Part shown: piece by piece, positions 16,774-24,672 of the stretch | Layout of the letters: each line of letters opens with the position of its first letter | How positions within the stretch are numbered: position 1 is the first letter of the stretch | Source: Desulfoscipio geothermicus | GTDB taxonomy: Bacteria; Bacillota; Desulfotomaculia; Desulfotomaculales; Desulfallaceae | Assembly: GCA_016841205.1 (NCBI GenBank) | Contig: JAENZP010000001.1 | Span: forward strand, 539,207-603,206 | Reading direction: 5' to 3' | Length of the DNA: 64,000 nucleotides | Position numbers and translations under genes: made by a program | The notes under the pieces: model-generated | What the model was told of the DNA's origin: nothing | Seen by the model: the letters and a program-made list of their open reading frames with translations, nothing else | The model's database searches: none

Positions 16774-17694
16774 TTAAATACCCGCCCGTCGCTGCAGGGC
16801 CCGCCGCATTATGGCCAGGGGGGCCGGCAAACCGGTCCACGCCTCCAGGGCGATCGCGCCTTGGTGCAACAGCATGCCCAGGCCGTTGGCGACCGCGGCA
16901 CCGTTGCCGGCCGCCCTAGTGATAAAAGGTGTCACGGGTGGGTTATATACCAGATCGTAAGCCAGCTGGCCGCTGCCGGGCAGCCCGTCGGGCAGCGGCC
17001 AGTCGCCCCCGCCTTGACCGGACATGCCCAGCGGAGTGGTGTTAACCACCAGCGCAGCCTGCCGGGCAAAATCCGCCAGGTCGCGGTCACCGGCATCCCA
17101 ATTCAGGACACGCGCCCGCAAGCCTGTTTTATCGAGCACAGCCTCGGCCAGCGCCTGAGCACGTTCCCGATGGCGGTTGACCAGAGCCAGCTCCGGGCAG
17201 CCGGCCTGCGCCAGGGCCATCACCACAGCCCGGGCCGCGCCTCCAGCCCCCAGAATAAGGGCCGAACCCTGGGATGGGTCAAAATCCTGGTCTTTCTGCA
17301 AATCTTTGATAAAACCCGGCCCATCGGTATTGTAGCCAATCAGGCGGCCCTGCCGATTAACAATGGTGTTGACTGCTCCGTAAAGCAGGGCGGTTTCGGC
17401 CAGTTCATCAAGGTATGGCATAACGGCCTCTTTGTACGGCACGGTAACATTAGCCCCGGCAATGCCCAATGCCCGCAGGCCGGCTACGGCCTCCGCCAGG
17501 TTTTCCGGTGCCGGGTCAAAGGGTACGTATACACTGTTTAACCCCAAGCCCCGCAGCGCCGCATTTTGTATAACCGGTGAATAGCTGTGGGCTACCGGGT
17601 GACCAATAATACAATAAACAACGGCCCGGCCGTCGATAGCAACCGTGACGCCTTCAATATCCTGCCCCGCACCAGGCTTACCGTCGTCCATCAT
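16774..17694 (-). CDS. aroE: Shikimate dehydrogenase (NADP+)
   Basis: About 306 residues. The substrate domain begins YCIIGHPVAHSYSPVIQNAAL (the S-x-S shikimate site) with NVTVPYKEAV supplying the catalytic Lys. The Rossmann half has ALILGAGGAARAVVMALAQAG, the NRHRERAQ segment that recognises the NADP phosphate, and NTTPLGMSG. The enzyme reduces 3-dehydroshikimate. ATG 17694 is chosen for its AAAGGGGG Shine-Dalgarno; a longer frame would overlap the upstream yqeG-type gene. About 17 extra residues precede the usual N-terminus. Confidence 0.92.
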   Translation of the reverse strand: MMDDGKPGAGQDIEGVTVAIDGRAVVYCIIGHPVAHSYSPVIQNAALRGLGLNSVYVPFDPAPENLAEAVAGLRALGIAGANVTVPYKEAVMPYLDELAETALLYGAVNTIVNRQGRLIGYNTDGPGFIKDLQKDQDFDPSQGSALILGAGGAARAVVMALAQAGCPELALVNRHRERAQALAEAVLDKTGLRARVLNWDAGDRDLADFARQAALVVNTTPLGMSGQGGGDWPLPDGLPGSGQLAYDLVYNPPVTPFITRAAGNGAAVANGLGMLLHQGAIALEAWTGLPAPLAIMRRALQRRAGI

Positions 17695-17707
17695 GCGCTG
17701 CCCCCTT

Positions 17708-18238
17708 TCACCTGACATAATACCGTTTATCCTTATGGGACACCAAGCGAGCTATGCGAGCAAGCACCACTTTCTCCAAACGCCGGTTGATTAACTTGGT
17801 ACCCCAGAATTCCTTGCCGGGCATAGGCACCACAAGTATGGTAAACATGCCCAGCATATTTCCGCCCAGTATATCGGTAAATATTTGGTCACCCACCACC
17901 ACGGTTTCCTCAGGGGTGGCATCAACCAAACGTATGGCACGCATAAAAGCTCGCCGCAGGGGTTTTAGCGCTCTAACCACCCAGGGGATCTTTAACGGCC
18001 CGGCCAGAGCGCTTACCCTGGCCGAACTGTTGTTGGATACGATACAGAGCTTAAAGCCTCTTTGCTGCATACCGGTAAGCCAGGCCTTTATTTCATTGGA
18101 AAACTTATCAAGATCCCGAGGCACTATGGTGTTGTCCAGATCCAGCAGTATTGTAGTGATGCCTAGTTTATGCAATTCATCCGGGCTAATATCCAAAATT
18201 GAAGGTACATACATATTAGGGTAAAAAATACGCAGCAT
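17708..18238 (-). CDS. YqeG-family HAD phosphatase
   Basis: A 176-residue HAD-superfamily (IIIA) protein. Motif I is LLDLDNTIVPRD (about 31-42), motif II is IVSNNSS, and motif III/IV is VVVGDQIFTDILGGNMLGM. B. subtilis YqeG and its relatives are phosphatidylglycerophosphate or small-molecule phosphatases, and the family is often beside aroE in Firmicutes, as here (14 bases apart). The substrate cannot be read from the sequence. Confidence 0.85.
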   Translation of the reverse strand: MLRIFYPNMYVPSILDISPDELHKLGITTILLDLDNTIVPRDLDKFSNEIKAWLTGMQQRGFKLCIVSNNSSARVSALAGPLKIPWVVRALKPLRRAFMRAIRLVDATPEETVVVGDQIFTDILGGNMLGMFTILVVPMPGKEFWGTKLINRRLEKVVLARIARLVSHKDKRYYVR

Positions 18239-18300
18239 CTGCTCTCCTCAACGGCCTGAAGCAAGCCGTAATATTCCATATGTATATATTTTTAACTTAA

Positions 18301-18933
18301 TTAATCTAAATTTTCAAGTTCAGCACCCCATGTTTGGGCTTTTATTATATCTTCAGGTGTGTTTAAATTAAAAAAAACTCGTTCCAGGTGCGGCTCCACC
18401 AGTAACATTTCTTTCTCCTCAAGGTTCCTGGCATTTAACTCTTCGTATAAGCGGGTTATTTTAATTAGCCTCTGAACCAAATGTTGTTCAAAGACTTTTA
18501 TACAGCTCTTATTGTACAGGGCATACAGTGGCTCGAAATATCCCCGATAGCAGGGCACTACAACATCATAATCCGCCGCGTTTTGAATCATCAAACGGCC
18601 TACCGGTGTGCTGATAAAAGGAAGATCACAGGCTGTCACCAGCACCCAGGGATGGGTTGCCTGCACCAGTCCGGCGTGTATGCCCCCCATCGGTCCGTTC
18701 CCGGGCATAATATCACCGGTGGTTCTATCCCCATATTTAGCATACCTTTCCGGACGGTCGGTTACAATAATAATTTCATCCACCAGCGTTCTTAAAACAC
18801 CGGCAATGCGCTCTATGATATAATACGATCCTACCTTAAGCAGTGCCTTGTCAGTACCCATCCGGGCACTTTTACCTCCCGCCAATATTATTCCGGAAAT
18901 AGCTGCCGCTTTATGTGACAACGGGGTCATCAA
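18301..18933 (-). CDS. mobA: Molybdenum cofactor guanylyltransferase
   Basis: A 210-residue nucleotidyltransferase fold. The GTP loop is GIILAGGKSARMGTDKALL (about 14-32), followed by GPMGGIHAGL, ACDLPFI (metal-binding Asp) and VPCYRGYFEPLYALY, all typical of MobA. It adds GMP to molybdopterin for bis-MGD enzymes such as formate dehydrogenases. No other moa/moe gene lies in the window. The C-terminal NTPEDI is also diagnostic. Start ATG 18933 or the adjacent ATG 18930. Confidence 0.9.
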   Translation of the reverse strand: MMTPLSHKAAAISGIILAGGKSARMGTDKALLKVGSYYIIERIAGVLRTLVDEIIIVTDRPERYAKYGDRTTGDIMPGNGPMGGIHAGLVQATHPWVLVTACDLPFISTPVGRLMIQNAADYDVVVPCYRGYFEPLYALYNKSCIKVFEQHLVQRLIKITRLYEELNARNLEEKEMLLVEPHLERVFFNLNTPEDIIKAQTWGAELENLD

Positions 18934-19158
18934 CTCCTATCGTTAGTGCATTTTCAACTAAGTTCCAGTTGCTGCATACTTTGTTATTCACATTTTATTC
19001 TACACATTAAATCATTTTCCTTTCATTTTCAATTTTTCCCGTCAACGTCTTATTTATTTACCCAATAAAAAATCCCTGGCTGCTTGACCAGAGAGCAGTG
19101 ATAGGAGACATTTATGAACATATTTTTAAATTCATCATGCCGGCTGCTATACAAAGAA

Positions 19159-19185
19159 ATTAAACCGGCCTACGGCCGGTTTAAT
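19159..19185 (-). terminator. Intrinsic terminator after the FmdB-like gene
   Basis: A perfect 12-bp inverted repeat (ATTAAACCGGCC / GGCCGGTTTAAT) with a 3-base loop lies just past the stop at 19193 on the minus strand. The U tract is weak. Confidence 0.7.
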
Positions 19186-19192
19186 GTATTCC

Positions 19193-19426
19193 TCAGCCAC
19201 CGCCGAATCCACCACCGGCGCCTGGCATATCGCAACCTGGCATATCACAGCCAAAGTCACAGCCGCTGCTACCAGCACCGCCGGTGCTCACCATACAACC
19301 CGTAAATAGCTGCTCCACTTTTTTACCCCCGCAGTCGGGGCAGGTAACCTTATCTTTATCACTCATACTTACCTGCACGGTGAATCTGTGCCCGCACCCG
19401 GCACAGCGAAAATCATAGTTGGGCAT
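19193..19426 (-). CDS. FmdB-family zinc-ribbon protein with Cys/Gly-rich tail
   Basis: This 77-residue protein opens MPNYDFRCAGCGHRF, the FmdB/regulatory zinc ribbon. C8-x2-C11 and C29-x2-C32 form one zinc site. After residue 44 the tail is unusual: GCDFGCDMPGCDMPG (C56, C60, C64) followed by a glycine run. The tail could bind extra metal or be unstructured. An AGGAGG-type site precedes the ATG. Such proteins often lie beside formamidase or molybdenum genes, and mobA is next door, but no partner is proven. Confidence 0.85.
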   Translation of the reverse strand: MPNYDFRCAGCGHRFTVQVSMSDKDKVTCPDCGGKKVEQLFTGCMVSTGGAGSSGCDFGCDMPGCDMPGAGGGFGGG

Positions 19427-19625
19427 TTGCTTACACCTCCTTTGATCATCACGGCTTATAATGCAATCTTATAGTGTTAATCGCCCCGTGGGGCAGGTAA
19501 ATTTCCTCGCACTAATCACACATTGTGCTGTCATGCCCAAGCGATACCCCTTTACCTTATATATCTATATATTAATATACTGATGTTTTTTTGGCAAGCA
19601 ACCGATTAACTTTCAAGCACACCAA

Positions 19626-20396
19626 CTAACTAGATATCCCGGACCGTTTAAACAGCTGAATAAAATTCAAAATAAACTGCATTTCCTTTTCATTAAAGGT
19701 GCACACCAGGTTTAAAATAGCTTGCACATTAGGATGCATCATTAGTTCCCGCAGTTCCGGGTTTATTATGCTGAACAACTCATCCACCGCGCCCGGTTCC
19801 ATAATGAAATAGCAGGGAGATACTCCCATCACTTCGGCTAGTTTATCCAGCGTTTTTAATGAAGGCTGTACCTTACCATGTTCAATTTGCCCGATCAGCC
19901 CGGCGGTAACACCGGCCAAGTTGGCCAGTTGAGCCTGAGTAAGCCCGTGTTCTTCCCGCAGCGCTTTTAGTTTATAACCCAGCGTGCCCACTTGGCCCAT
20001 AATTGAAGACACCGGTACTTCCAAATCCCCGGCGATGCGTTTTAAGGTATTCAGCGCGGGAACAACGGTACCTCTTTCTATTTCGCTTAAATAAGAAATA
20101 GATATTTCCACCCGCTGGGACAGATCATTCAAGGACAAATTCTTTTCTGCCCGCAGCATGCGGATTTTATCCCCTATAGAAAGGCTTGTGTCGGTAACAT
20201 CCCCTTCAATAAACTGGGTTTTGGAAACATCCAGAGCGGCGGCAAGTTTATCAATGGTTTTTGGCGAAGGTCTCTTAGAGTCCCTCTCTATTTCGCTGAG
20301 ATAAGAAAGGGACAGATTGGCCCGTTTGGCTAATTCTTGCAATGTATAACCACGCTCTTCACGCAATGCCCGGATTTGTTCTCCTCTTACAATCAT
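19626..20396 (-). CDS. Triple XRE-type helix-turn-helix regulator
   Basis: This 256-residue protein contains three consecutive HTH_3 domains (about 7-62, 72-130, 138-197). Each has the R-x-L-R-x-E-x-x-L-T/S-x-x-x-L-A and S-x-L-S/G-x-I-E-x-G pattern. Domains 1 and 2 share SYLSEIER and domain 3 reads GLIGQIEHGK. A helical C-terminal region of about 55 residues (INPELRELMMHPNVQAILNLV) resembles that of SinR or other anaerobe regulators. It could bind three half-sites or bridge sites. It stands alone with its own promoter; targets are unknown. Confidence 0.88.
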   Translation of the reverse strand: MIVRGEQIRALREERGYTLQELAKRANLSLSYLSEIERDSKRPSPKTIDKLAAALDVSKTQFIEGDVTDTSLSIGDKIRMLRAEKNLSLNDLSQRVEISISYLSEIERGTVVPALNTLKRIAGDLEVPVSSIMGQVGTLGYKLKALREEHGLTQAQLANLAGVTAGLIGQIEHGKVQPSLKTLDKLAEVMGVSPCYFIMEPGAVDELFSIINPELRELMMHPNVQAILNLVCTFNEKEMQFILNFIQLFKRSGISS

Positions 20397-20461
20397 ATAG
20401 ACACTCCTGTATTTGTGCGAATTGCTATAATATCTATTAATTGTAATATAATTTAACTACT

Positions 20462-20491
20462 ATTCTACTATAATGTTAACTTACTAGTCAA
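20462..20491 (-). promoter_or_regulatory. Possible promoter of the triple-XRE gene
   Basis: TTGACT and TAGAAT are 18 bases apart on the minus strand. The 65 bases down to the start codon are very AT-rich and could also hold an operator. Confidence 0.45.
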
Positions 20492-20536
20492 TCTTACAGG
20501 GGATCATACCTAGCATTAGCCGACCGCTTGCTCCTG

Positions 20537-22249
20537 CTATTCCGTTTCCAAGCTCCGGGTCGCTATTTCACGAAATAGCGGTGCTGCAGTATCACCGCCA
20601 CTTTGGCCGCCCCGCACCAGCACGGTGATAACATATCGTGGGTTATCGGCAGGCACATACCCGGCAAACCAGGCATCCACCTTTTCGTCATCGTACCCGT
20701 TCACCTGGGCGGAACCTGTCTTACCAGCACTGCCAACACCCGGCAAGGCAGCTTTTTGACCCACACCGGATTCGGTAACCTCGTGCAATAATGCCTGCAA
20801 CTGGGCGGCCGTAGCCGGGGAAACCGCTTGCTCGGGCTGAACCGCATTAAATTGCCGCACCAGCCGGCCGCTATCATCGCTCAGGCCGGTCACCAGGCGG
20901 GGAGTGTAATAACTGCCACCGCTGGCTATAGCATTCATCATCGCCGTTACCTGCACCGGTGTAACCAGCACCGGCCCCTGGCCGATACTGCTGTTAGCCA
21001 GGTTGTATTGCCCGGCAATGAGCGATAAATCCTGGTGCATGTCAACCGGTACCGGGTAGCCGGTTATTTTTTGTTTGTCCAGGCCAAGGGCCGCAGCAAA
21101 CTTGATAATGGTACCGGCCCCCAGTCGTTGCCCGAGCTCCACGAAAGCGGGGTTGCAGGAATTAGCAAAGGCCTGCTCGAAACTTAACCGGCCGTGCCCG
21201 ATATCGCTCCAGCAGCGCACCGGCTGCGCAGCAGCACCCGCGCAGAAAAAAACGGTGTCTGGTTGCACCAGGCCTTCTTCCAGGGCAGCGGCAGCCAGCA
21301 CCACTTTAAAAACTGAGCCGGGCTGGAACAACGCTGTGCAGTGATTTACATATAATTCTTCGGGCAGTTCATCAATATCGGACACGTCCTGGAAGAATTC
21401 CGGGTTATAACTGGGGCGGCTGGCCATAGCCAGGATATCTCCGGTACCTGCCTGCATCACCACTACCGCCCCGTTTGCAATGTGCTGGTCCATGACATCC
21501 TCGACAATGCGCTGCACCCGCCCGTCAATAGTAGTTACTACATTCAGGCGTCCGGGGTCGCTGTCCGAGCTATCTACCAGCAGCCCCGGTCCCTGGATCA
21601 CCCTGCCCCGGGCATCTACCGGAACTCCGGCCCAGCGCTTGGCCAGCGTCCCCTTCAACTGCTGTTCATAGAAATACTCCAGGCCGGACTGGCCTACCCA
21701 GTCCCCTAGCTGATACGCTTTGCTGCCTGCGCTTTGCAGCCGGGCAAACTGTTCAAGGCTGGAAATTTTACCGATCTGCCCGGTGATATGTACAGCCAGC
21801 GGCTTGCTTCCATAACGCTGGTATACCGGCAGTATTTTTACCCCCGGCAGCTCGGCCTGCTGCAGCGCCGTGCAGGTGCTTTCCGGCAAGGTTTTGTCAA
21901 TATAAAATGCGCCCCGTCGGGCCCGGTCTTTTAACTGCTCCGCGTCCATATCTAAAATAGCTGCCAATTGCTGCAGCTGGCGCTCTTTTTCATTCAACAG
22001 TGCAGGAAATACTACCACCCGGTTGGCATAGTTACTACCGGTCAGGGAAAGACCCTGCCAGTCAGTTATTTCACCCCGGGAGAATTGTTCCAGGGCTACC
22101 CCCTGGGCTCCCATTTCGAAGGCCTGCCGGGCATATTTATAGCCCTGCAGCTGAATTTGGTAAAGATGCGCCAGGACCAGCCCAAAGGCCAGCACCATAA
22201 GCCAAAAGGAAGTTGCCATACGACGCTTTTGTATGGGCAGCAAAAACAA
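20537..22249 (-). CDS. Class B penicillin-binding protein (PBP2/SpoVD-like transpeptidase)
   Basis: A 570-residue protein with an N-terminal membrane anchor (about 11-30) and a dimerisation/pedestal domain to about 230. The transpeptidase domain has S-x-x-K at PGSVFK (Ser about 310), S-x-N at SCN (about 362) and KTG at KTGSAQVNG (about 507). It cross-links peptidoglycan outside the membrane. No PASTA domains follow. The start is uncertain: TTG 22249, TTG 22243 or ATG 22219. The RBS lies in a long hairpin (22248-22305) shared with the end of the U32 gene. With mltG and the VanW gene upstream it forms a cell-wall group. Confidence 0.88.
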   Translation of the reverse strand: MFLLPIQKRRMATSFWLMVLAFGLVLAHLYQIQLQGYKYARQAFEMGAQGVALEQFSRGEITDWQGLSLTGSNYANRVVVFPALLNEKERQLQQLAAILDMDAEQLKDRARRGAFYIDKTLPESTCTALQQAELPGVKILPVYQRYGSKPLAVHITGQIGKISSLEQFARLQSAGSKAYQLGDWVGQSGLEYFYEQQLKGTLAKRWAGVPVDARGRVIQGPGLLVDSSDSDPGRLNVVTTIDGRVQRIVEDVMDQHIANGAVVVMQAGTGDILAMASRPSYNPEFFQDVSDIDELPEELYVNHCTALFQPGSVFKVVLAAAALEEGLVQPDTVFFCAGAAAQPVRCWSDIGHGRLSFEQAFANSCNPAFVELGQRLGAGTIIKFAAALGLDKQKITGYPVPVDMHQDLSLIAGQYNLANSSIGQGPVLVTPVQVTAMMNAIASGGSYYTPRLVTGLSDDSGRLVRQFNAVQPEQAVSPATAAQLQALLHEVTESGVGQKAALPGVGSAGKTGSAQVNGYDDEKVDAWFAGYVPADNPRYVITVLVRGGQSGGDTAAPLFREIATRSLETE

Positions 22250-22305
22250 AACCCCTTTCCAAGAATCGCCATTATTAATATGGTGACCCTTGGCACAGGG
22301 GTTTT
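22248..22305 (-). promoter_or_regulatory. Long hairpin between the U32 and PBP genes covering the PBP start
   Basis: AAAACCCC (minus strand, 22305-22298) pairs with GGGGTTTT (22255-22248), with CCAAG/CTTGG inside. A T-rich tail (GTTTTTG) runs into the PBP start codon. It could be an intrinsic terminator or a translational control element. It spans exactly from the U32 stop to the first PBP start. Confidence 0.55.
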
Positions 22306-23521
22306 ATACATGCTCTGCCCGGCGCAGCAGCGACCTTTTTGGTAACGGTCGCGGCCAGGGCAGGTAAACCGACTGGCGCGGGTGCGGCGCTGCCTCCAGT
22401 GGCTGGCCTTCCATATCTAATATCTCAGTAACATCCATGTCGAACACTTCCCGATACGGGGTCAGTATTTCCAGCGTTTCCCCCCGTCTGAAGCGGTTGC
22501 GCTGCTCCACCAGCAGCATTCCCCGTTGCTCATCATAACCCAGCACCACGCCTACAAAGGTATACGGGCGCTGGTAGATGGAATAGACGGGCGGGGTTTC
22601 GCCGGGCCGAATGCCGGTTATAAAACCGGTGGTATACTCGCGATTGCTGACTTTGCTGATCTCCTCCAGCCACTCGGAACGGACGTGGTAGTTATCCGGG
22701 TCTGCCCAATAGGTGTCCAGCGCCTTGCGGTAAACTCCGGTGATGGTGGCCACATAATGAATACTTTTCACCCGCCCCTCAATTTTAAAGGAGGTCACCC
22801 CGGCGTCAACCAGAGCAGGCAGGTATTCCAACAGGCACAAGTCGCGTGAACTTAGAATATAGGTGCCCCGTTCGTCCTCCATCACCGGGAAATATTCCCC
22901 CGGCCTTTTTTCCTCCACCAGGTATTTCCAACGGCAGGACTGCGCACAATCCCCCTGGTTGGCATCTCTGCCCGTCATATAATTGCTTAGCAGGCAACGT
23001 CCCGAATAGGAAACACACATAGCCCCGTGCACAAAAACCTCCAGTTCCACACTGGTGTGACTGTGCACGGCTCTTATTTCCTCCAGGCTGAGCTCCCGGG
23101 CCAGTACGATACGTTTCGCCCCCAGCGCTTCCCAAAGCTTGGCGCTGCGCCAGTTGGTGGTATTGGCCTGGGTGCTGATATGTATTTTTAATTCCGGAGC
23201 CAGATCCCGCACCATGGTCACTACACCCGGGTCGGATACTATCACTGCGTCCACGCCCAAGCGGGCCAATTCATGAATGTACGGGGGTAGGGCCTCTATA
23301 TCGCGGTTGTGGGCAAATATATTTAAAGCTACGTAAACCCTCACCCCGTAACTATGAGCATATTCCACGGCCCAGGCCATGGAGGTCTGATCGAAGGTAG
23401 CCGCGGCCGCCCGCAGCCCAAAATCAGGACCTCCCAGGTAAATAGCATCGGCCCCGTAAGCGATAGCATATATTAATTTCTCCGGGCTGCCGGCCGGTGC
23501 CAATATTTCCGGTTTAACCAT
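22304..23521 (-). CDS. Peptidase U32 family protein (TrhP/RlhA type)
   Basis: About 405 residues starting MVKPEILAPAGSPEKL, the hallmark N-terminus. The signature E-V-F-V-H-G-A-M-C-V-S-Y-S-G-R-C-L-L-S, then the cysteine cluster NQGDCAQSCRWKY, follow at about 165-210. The family C-terminal beta-barrel has RFRRGETLEI. Members such as TrhP act with an Fe-S site in 5-hydroxyuridine formation on tRNA rather than as true proteases. Start ATG 23521 lies 8 bases after GGAG; ATG 23524 is next to it. It sits between mltG and the PBP gene, as in other Firmicutes. Confidence 0.9.
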   Translation of the reverse strand: MVKPEILAPAGSPEKLIYAIAYGADAIYLGGPDFGLRAAAATFDQTSMAWAVEYAHSYGVRVYVALNIFAHNRDIEALPPYIHELARLGVDAVIVSDPGVVTMVRDLAPELKIHISTQANTTNWRSAKLWEALGAKRIVLARELSLEEIRAVHSHTSVELEVFVHGAMCVSYSGRCLLSNYMTGRDANQGDCAQSCRWKYLVEEKRPGEYFPVMEDERGTYILSSRDLCLLEYLPALVDAGVTSFKIEGRVKSIHYVATITGVYRKALDTYWADPDNYHVRSEWLEEISKVSNREYTTGFITGIRPGETPPVYSIYQRPYTFVGVVLGYDEQRGMLLVEQRNRFRRGETLEILTPYREVFDMDVTEILDMEGQPLEAAPHPRQSVYLPWPRPLPKRSLLRRAEHV

Positions 23522-23563
23522 CATATCATCTCCATGCTGCAAGCTATATCTGACTTGTATTGT

Positions 23564-24610
23564 TTACTGATATTTGCGTACATTGGCATTATGGGCAACC
23601 AGTGATTCGGCAAAAGCGTGAGTGCCGTCGGGTTTGGCCACGTAATACAGATAATTGTGGCTCTCGGGTTGAACAGCCGCCTGCATGGAAGGCCAGCCGG
23701 GGTTGGCGATAGGGCCGGGAGGCAATCCGTTTATTAGGTAAGTATTATAGGGTGAATCCACCTGTAAATCCTTGATCAGCAGCTTCTCCTTGGTCTCACC
23801 CAGAGCGTACTGCACGGTGGCGTCTATCTGTAAAGGCATGCCCAGCTTCAGACGGTTGAAGATCACCCCGGCAATGCGGGTTCTTTCCGAAGCCACCCGG
23901 GCCTCGCGCTCCACCATAGAGGCAATGGTCACCGCCTCGTGCAGCGTCAGCCCCCTGGCCTCAGCCTGCCGGATATAGTCATGTTCCTCGATCACTTGGC
24001 CAAAATTTTTTAACATCATTTCCGCAATTTTTCCGGCCTCAGTTTGTGAACTCAGGTAGTAGGTGTCCGGGTAAAGATAGCCTTCCAACCCCCACCGGCT
24101 TACAGGTACTCTCTGCAAAAAGGCCGGCTGCCAGGGGCCGCGCAGAGCCTCTAAAAAATCGTCCCGCCGGACAATTCCCTGCTGCTCTAATAAATCAGCT
24201 ATCTGAGCTATGGTATAACCTTCCGGTATCGTTATTATAACCCTGTCCGGCAAACCCTTGGTCAACACTTCAGCAACATCTGACAAGGGCATCGCAGTGT
24301 TCAATTTATACACCCCGGGCTTCATCACCCCGTCCAGCCCATGCAGCCTGGTATACAGGGAAAAGGCCCTGGCGCTGCGAATTACGCCCTTTTCCTCGAG
24401 TATAGCGGCAATTTGAGCTGTGGAGGCATTAGGGGATACCGTCACCGAAATGTCCGCTGTTTTTTTCACATTAACGGGCATCAGCGAGTACCACAACGCC
24501 AACCAACCCATCACCAGCAGCAGCATAACCGCCATCAACCCGGTGATCCGCCGCCTTACCTGACGTTTTCGCCTGCGAATACTACTCACTGCTAAATAAT
24601 TATCCGACAT
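23564..24610 (-). CDS. mltG: Endolytic murein transglycosylase MltG (YceG-like)
   Basis: A 348-residue membrane-anchored protein: a basic N-terminus, one helix at about 23-46, then a LysM-like domain (VTVSPNASTAQIAAILEEKGVI; IPEGYTIAQIADLLEQQGI). The catalytic domain has GLEGYLYPDTYYLS, ASMVEREAR with the catalytic Glu near residue 229, VIFNRLKLGMPLQ and the ending YYVAKPDGTHAFAESLVAHN. It cleaves glycan strands near their membrane end and helps terminate peptidoglycan synthesis. It lies between the VanW-type gene and the U32 gene. Confidence 0.94.
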   Translation of the reverse strand: MSDNYLAVSSIRRRKRQVRRRITGLMAVMLLLVMGWLALWYSLMPVNVKKTADISVTVSPNASTAQIAAILEEKGVIRSARAFSLYTRLHGLDGVMKPGVYKLNTAMPLSDVAEVLTKGLPDRVIITIPEGYTIAQIADLLEQQGIVRRDDFLEALRGPWQPAFLQRVPVSRWGLEGYLYPDTYYLSSQTEAGKIAEMMLKNFGQVIEEHDYIRQAEARGLTLHEAVTIASMVEREARVASERTRIAGVIFNRLKLGMPLQIDATVQYALGETKEKLLIKDLQVDSPYNTYLINGLPPGPIANPGWPSMQAAVQPESHNYLYYVAKPDGTHAFAESLVAHNANVRKYQ

Positions 24611-24672
24611 TACTACAGCCTTTCTATAATAATTTCCTTATGCATGTTGAGTTTCCAAACCACTGTGGTACC

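Noticed and set aside
16861..17541. 226-aa plus-strand ORF opposite aroE
   Set aside because: Shadow frame in GC-rich coding sequence; aroE motifs on the minus strand are complete.
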